64,000 bases of DNA from positions 25,901 to 89,900 of the forward strand of contig JAKAMG010000006.1 of the NCBI GenBank assembly GCA_021812985.1. Reading direction: 5' to 3'. This DNA is from Bacteroidota bacterium (GTDB taxonomy: Bacteria; Bacteroidota; Ignavibacteria; Kryptoniales; JAKASW01). The translations under genes were made by a program, and so were the position numbers. Below the pieces are notes generated by a model that ran no database searches, was not told where the DNA came from, and was given only the letters and a program-made list of their open reading frames with translations. The number at the start of each line of letters is the position of its first letter. Positions within the stretch are counted from its first letter, which is position 1. Shown in pieces: positions 62,346 to 64,000 of this stretch.

Positions 62346-62375
62346 CAAAAAGCGGCGGGGGTGGGTCCCCGCCGC
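62346..62375 (-). terminator. Intrinsic terminator of gltA
   Basis: Read on the minus strand, GCGGCGGGG (62375-62367) pairs with CCCCGCCGC (62360-62352) around a 6-base loop and is followed by a T-run (62351-62346). It is a perfect 9-bp GC stem lying ~26 bp after the gltA stop. Confidence 0.88.
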
Positions 62376-62401
62376 CTTGTGGTGTAACTGCCTGTGCCTC
62401 C

Positions 62402-63694
62402 TTAACGGCGTACCAGTGGCACGTATTGACGCTGGTTCTGTCCCAGGTAGAGCTGTCTCGGCCTTGCTATCTTCTGCTCGCTGTCGAGAAGCATCTCTTC
62501 CCATTGGGCCACCCAGCCGGAAGTCCTGCCAATAGCGAAGAGGACTGGGAACATATCGACGGGGAACTTCATCGCCTGGTAGATAAGGCCGGAGTAGAAG
62601 TCCACGTTGGGATAGAGCTTTCTCTTGATGAAATAATCGTCTTCGAGGGCGATTCTCTCGAGCTCAAGCGCGATATCGAGCAGGGGATTTCTCCCTGTAA
62701 CCTCGAACACGTCATCAGCGAGCTTCTTGATGATTTTGGCCCGCGGGTCGTAGTTCTTGTAGACGCGGTGCCCGAATCCCATCAGCCTCTTCTCGCCCTT
62801 TCCTTCCTTAACTTCCTTAATGAATGCGGGTATTTTGTCTTTCGAGCCGATCTCCTTAAGCATTCGGAGAACTGCCTCGTTGGCACCTCCGTGAAGTGGG
62901 CCGTACAGCGCGGCGGATGCTGCCGCCAGGGCGGAGTAGGGATCCACATAAGACGACCCGACATTTCGCATTGCGCTCGTGCTGCAATTTTGCTCGTGGT
63001 CCGCGTGAAGTATGAAAAGAACGTCGAGTGCTTTTTCGAGGATCGGATTGGGCTTGTATTTTGGTTCGGTCATCTTGAAGAGCATATTGAGGAAATTGCC
63101 CGCGTAGCTGAGGTCGTTATCGGGGTGCGCGTAGGGAAGTCCCATCGCATGTCTGTATGCGAAGGCTGCGATAGTCGTCACCTTACCTATCAGCCTGTAA
63201 ACCTGAACTTGCCTGAGCTCCTTGTCAAAAATGTTCTTTGCGTCCGGATAAAAAGTTGAAAGGGCCGCTATGGTACTGGTGAACATTCCCATCGGATGGG
63301 CATCGTAATGAAATCCGTCCATGAACTTCTTCACGTTTTCATGAACGAAGGTGTGATGGATTATGTTGTACTTCCATTCTTCCAGCTGTGACTTGTTGGG
63401 GAGCTCGCCGTGGCGGAGCAGGTAAGCGACCTCGAGGTATGTGCTCTTCTCGGCCAGCTGTTCGATCGGATATCCGCGGTACCTCAGTATCCCCTTATCG
63501 CCGTCGATGAACGTGATTGAACTCTTGCACGATGCCGTGTTCATGAACGCAGGATCGTAACTCATCATCCCGAAATCGTCTTCTTTCACCTTGATTTGTC
63601 GGAGATCCATCGCGTGAATAGCTCCGTTCTCGATCGGAAGTTCATACTGTTTTCCGGTCCGATTGTCTGTTACAGTCAAGCTGTCTTTTGGCAT
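62402..63694 (-). CDS. gltA: Citrate synthase
   Basis: A 430-residue enzyme condensing oxaloacetate and acetyl-CoA, the entry to the TCA cycle. The catalytic residues are in place: His in LYGPLHGGANEAVL, His in MGFGHRVYKNYDPRA and Asp in LYPNVDFYSGLIYQAM. SSITFIDGDKGILRYRGYPI and the DHEQNCSTSAMRNVGSS stretch mark the type II, NADH-sensitive hexamer group. I chose ATG 63694 with GGAGG at 63699-63703; the frame runs nine codons further to 63721 without a better site. It is the first gene of the minus-strand block but has its own terminator. Confidence 0.95.
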   Translation of the reverse strand: MPKDSLTVTDNRTGKQYELPIENGAIHAMDLRQIKVKEDDFGMMSYDPAFMNTASCKSSITFIDGDKGILRYRGYPIEQLAEKSTYLEVAYLLRHGELPNKSQLEEWKYNIIHHTFVHENVKKFMDGFHYDAHPMGMFTSTIAALSTFYPDAKNIFDKELRQVQVYRLIGKVTTIAAFAYRHAMGLPYAHPDNDLSYAGNFLNMLFKMTEPKYKPNPILEKALDVLFILHADHEQNCSTSAMRNVGSSYVDPYSALAAASAALYGPLHGGANEAVLRMLKEIGSKDKIPAFIKEVKEGKGEKRLMGFGHRVYKNYDPRAKIIKKLADDVFEVTGRNPLLDIALELERIALEDDYFIKRKLYPNVDFYSGLIYQAMKFPVDMFPVLFAIGRTSGWVAQWEEMLLDSEQKIARPRQLYLGQNQRQYVPLVRR

Positions 63695-63698
63695 AAGT

Positions 63699-63703
63699 CC
63701 TCC
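63699..63703 (-). promoter_or_regulatory. Ribosome-binding site of gltA
   Basis: GGAGG on the minus strand ends four bases before ATG 63694 and supports this start over the upstream ATG 63721, which has no such site. Confidence 0.65.
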
Positions 63704-63721
63704 GTTTTTTCGGATTTTCAC

Positions 63722-64000
63722 GTGAAGCGTCCCGCTTTCAATACGGATATTTGAGGCGATAATCTTCTGAGCGGTCCGCCAAAATCCCGTATCAGGAACG
63801 GTGCTCCCGTTTAGCTCATTGAGTTTAGCGCCGAGTGTTTTTCGGCAGTGTTTTTATTGGAACTGTAATTCTTTATGTCATCGCCCGCACGGACGCCCGT
63901 CTGAAAAATCTGTTCCACTAACTTGTAGACGGATAAGAGGGCGATGAGATACATCGGTCCGCCCGGACTCCCGGAAATCCAACCAAGGCTTCACGTTCGT
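63722..64000. other. Region upstream of gltA, to the window end
   Basis: About 280 bp without an open frame of note on either strand. The gltA promoter should lie here on the minus strand, but I cannot name its boxes. Confidence 0.4.

Noticed and set aside
62426..63259. Plus-strand frame of 277 codons
   Set aside because: Antisense shadow of citrate synthase, which has all catalytic residues.
1..64000. CRISPR arrays, insertion sequences, prophage genes
   Set aside because: No regularly spaced repeats, transposase, integrase or phage structural motifs were seen in any frame.

Overview
The window is about 64 kb of a free-living Gram-negative bacterium with roughly balanced GC content. Several secreted proteins end in a type IX secretion (T9SS) type-A sorting domain of the NYPNPFNPTT kind. 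There is a complete KDO/Lpt lipopolysaccharide block, a carboxypeptidase-D-like plug extension on a TonB receptor, a reaction-centre-type diheme cytochrome and an energy-converting-hydrogenase-related membrane complex. Together these suggest the Bacteroidota/Ignavibacteria/Chlorobi neighbourhood. The lineage is inferred from gene content only. I see no rRNA, CRISPR array, prophage or insertion sequence; there is one tRNA.

Layout. (1) 1-5361: the end of a HyfB-like gene, then HyfC-, HyfE- and HyfF-like membrane subunits, a fused NuoC/NuoD-like large subunit and a ferredoxin/NuoB-like fusion. The large subunit has lost the cysteine pairs that hold the [NiFe] centre, so this looks like a cofactor-less Ehr complex and not a hydrogenase. 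(2) 5746-6441: a secreted SGNH hydrolase. (3) 6679-13592: a copper/silver RND efflux operon (a small Met/Cys secreted protein, CusC-like TolC, CusB with a Met/His-rich tail, CusA with the Cu/Ag methionine triad). (4) 13898-17409: a DUF2339-type membrane protein, a small membrane protein and about 1 kb without an intact gene. (5) 17410-34646: a carbohydrate locus of about 17 kb. It holds a T9SS protein, a TonB-dependent receptor without SusD, a beta-helix T9SS protein, a GntR-LacI (AraR-type) regulator, a beta-glucuronidase, a sodium:solute symporter, an (alpha/alpha)6 hydrolase-like protein, a NagB-like protein and two GH28 enzymes. This fits capture, cleavage and uptake of uronic-acid-containing glycans. 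(6) 34969-37312: a deletion-damaged T9SS gene and a T9SS GH18 enzyme, followed by tRNA-Arg. (7) 37836-38847: OsmC, glutaredoxin and GroES.

(8) 38899-40728 (minus): a divergent glycogen-debranching-enzyme homologue. (9) 40832-48342: a tight cluster of a large TPR protein, a diheme cytochrome, an outer-membrane barrel, a SPOR protein, a TonB and endonuclease III. This looks like an envelope-spanning module of unknown substrate. (10) 48527-51172: a redox-dead thioredoxin-fold protein, a thioesterase and phosphotransacetylase. (11) 51448-56560: kdsA-kdsC-kdsD-lptC-lptA/ostA-like-lptB, largely with 4-nt overlaps, for making the LPS inner-core sugar and exporting LPS. (12) 56925-59195: DAHP synthase and prephenate dehydrogenase (aromatic amino acids). 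(13) 59196-63694 (minus): a family-B DNA polymerase, uridine kinase and citrate synthase.

Many start codons are GTG or TTG and overlap the upstream stop, so translational coupling is common here. Strong hairpins end several units.
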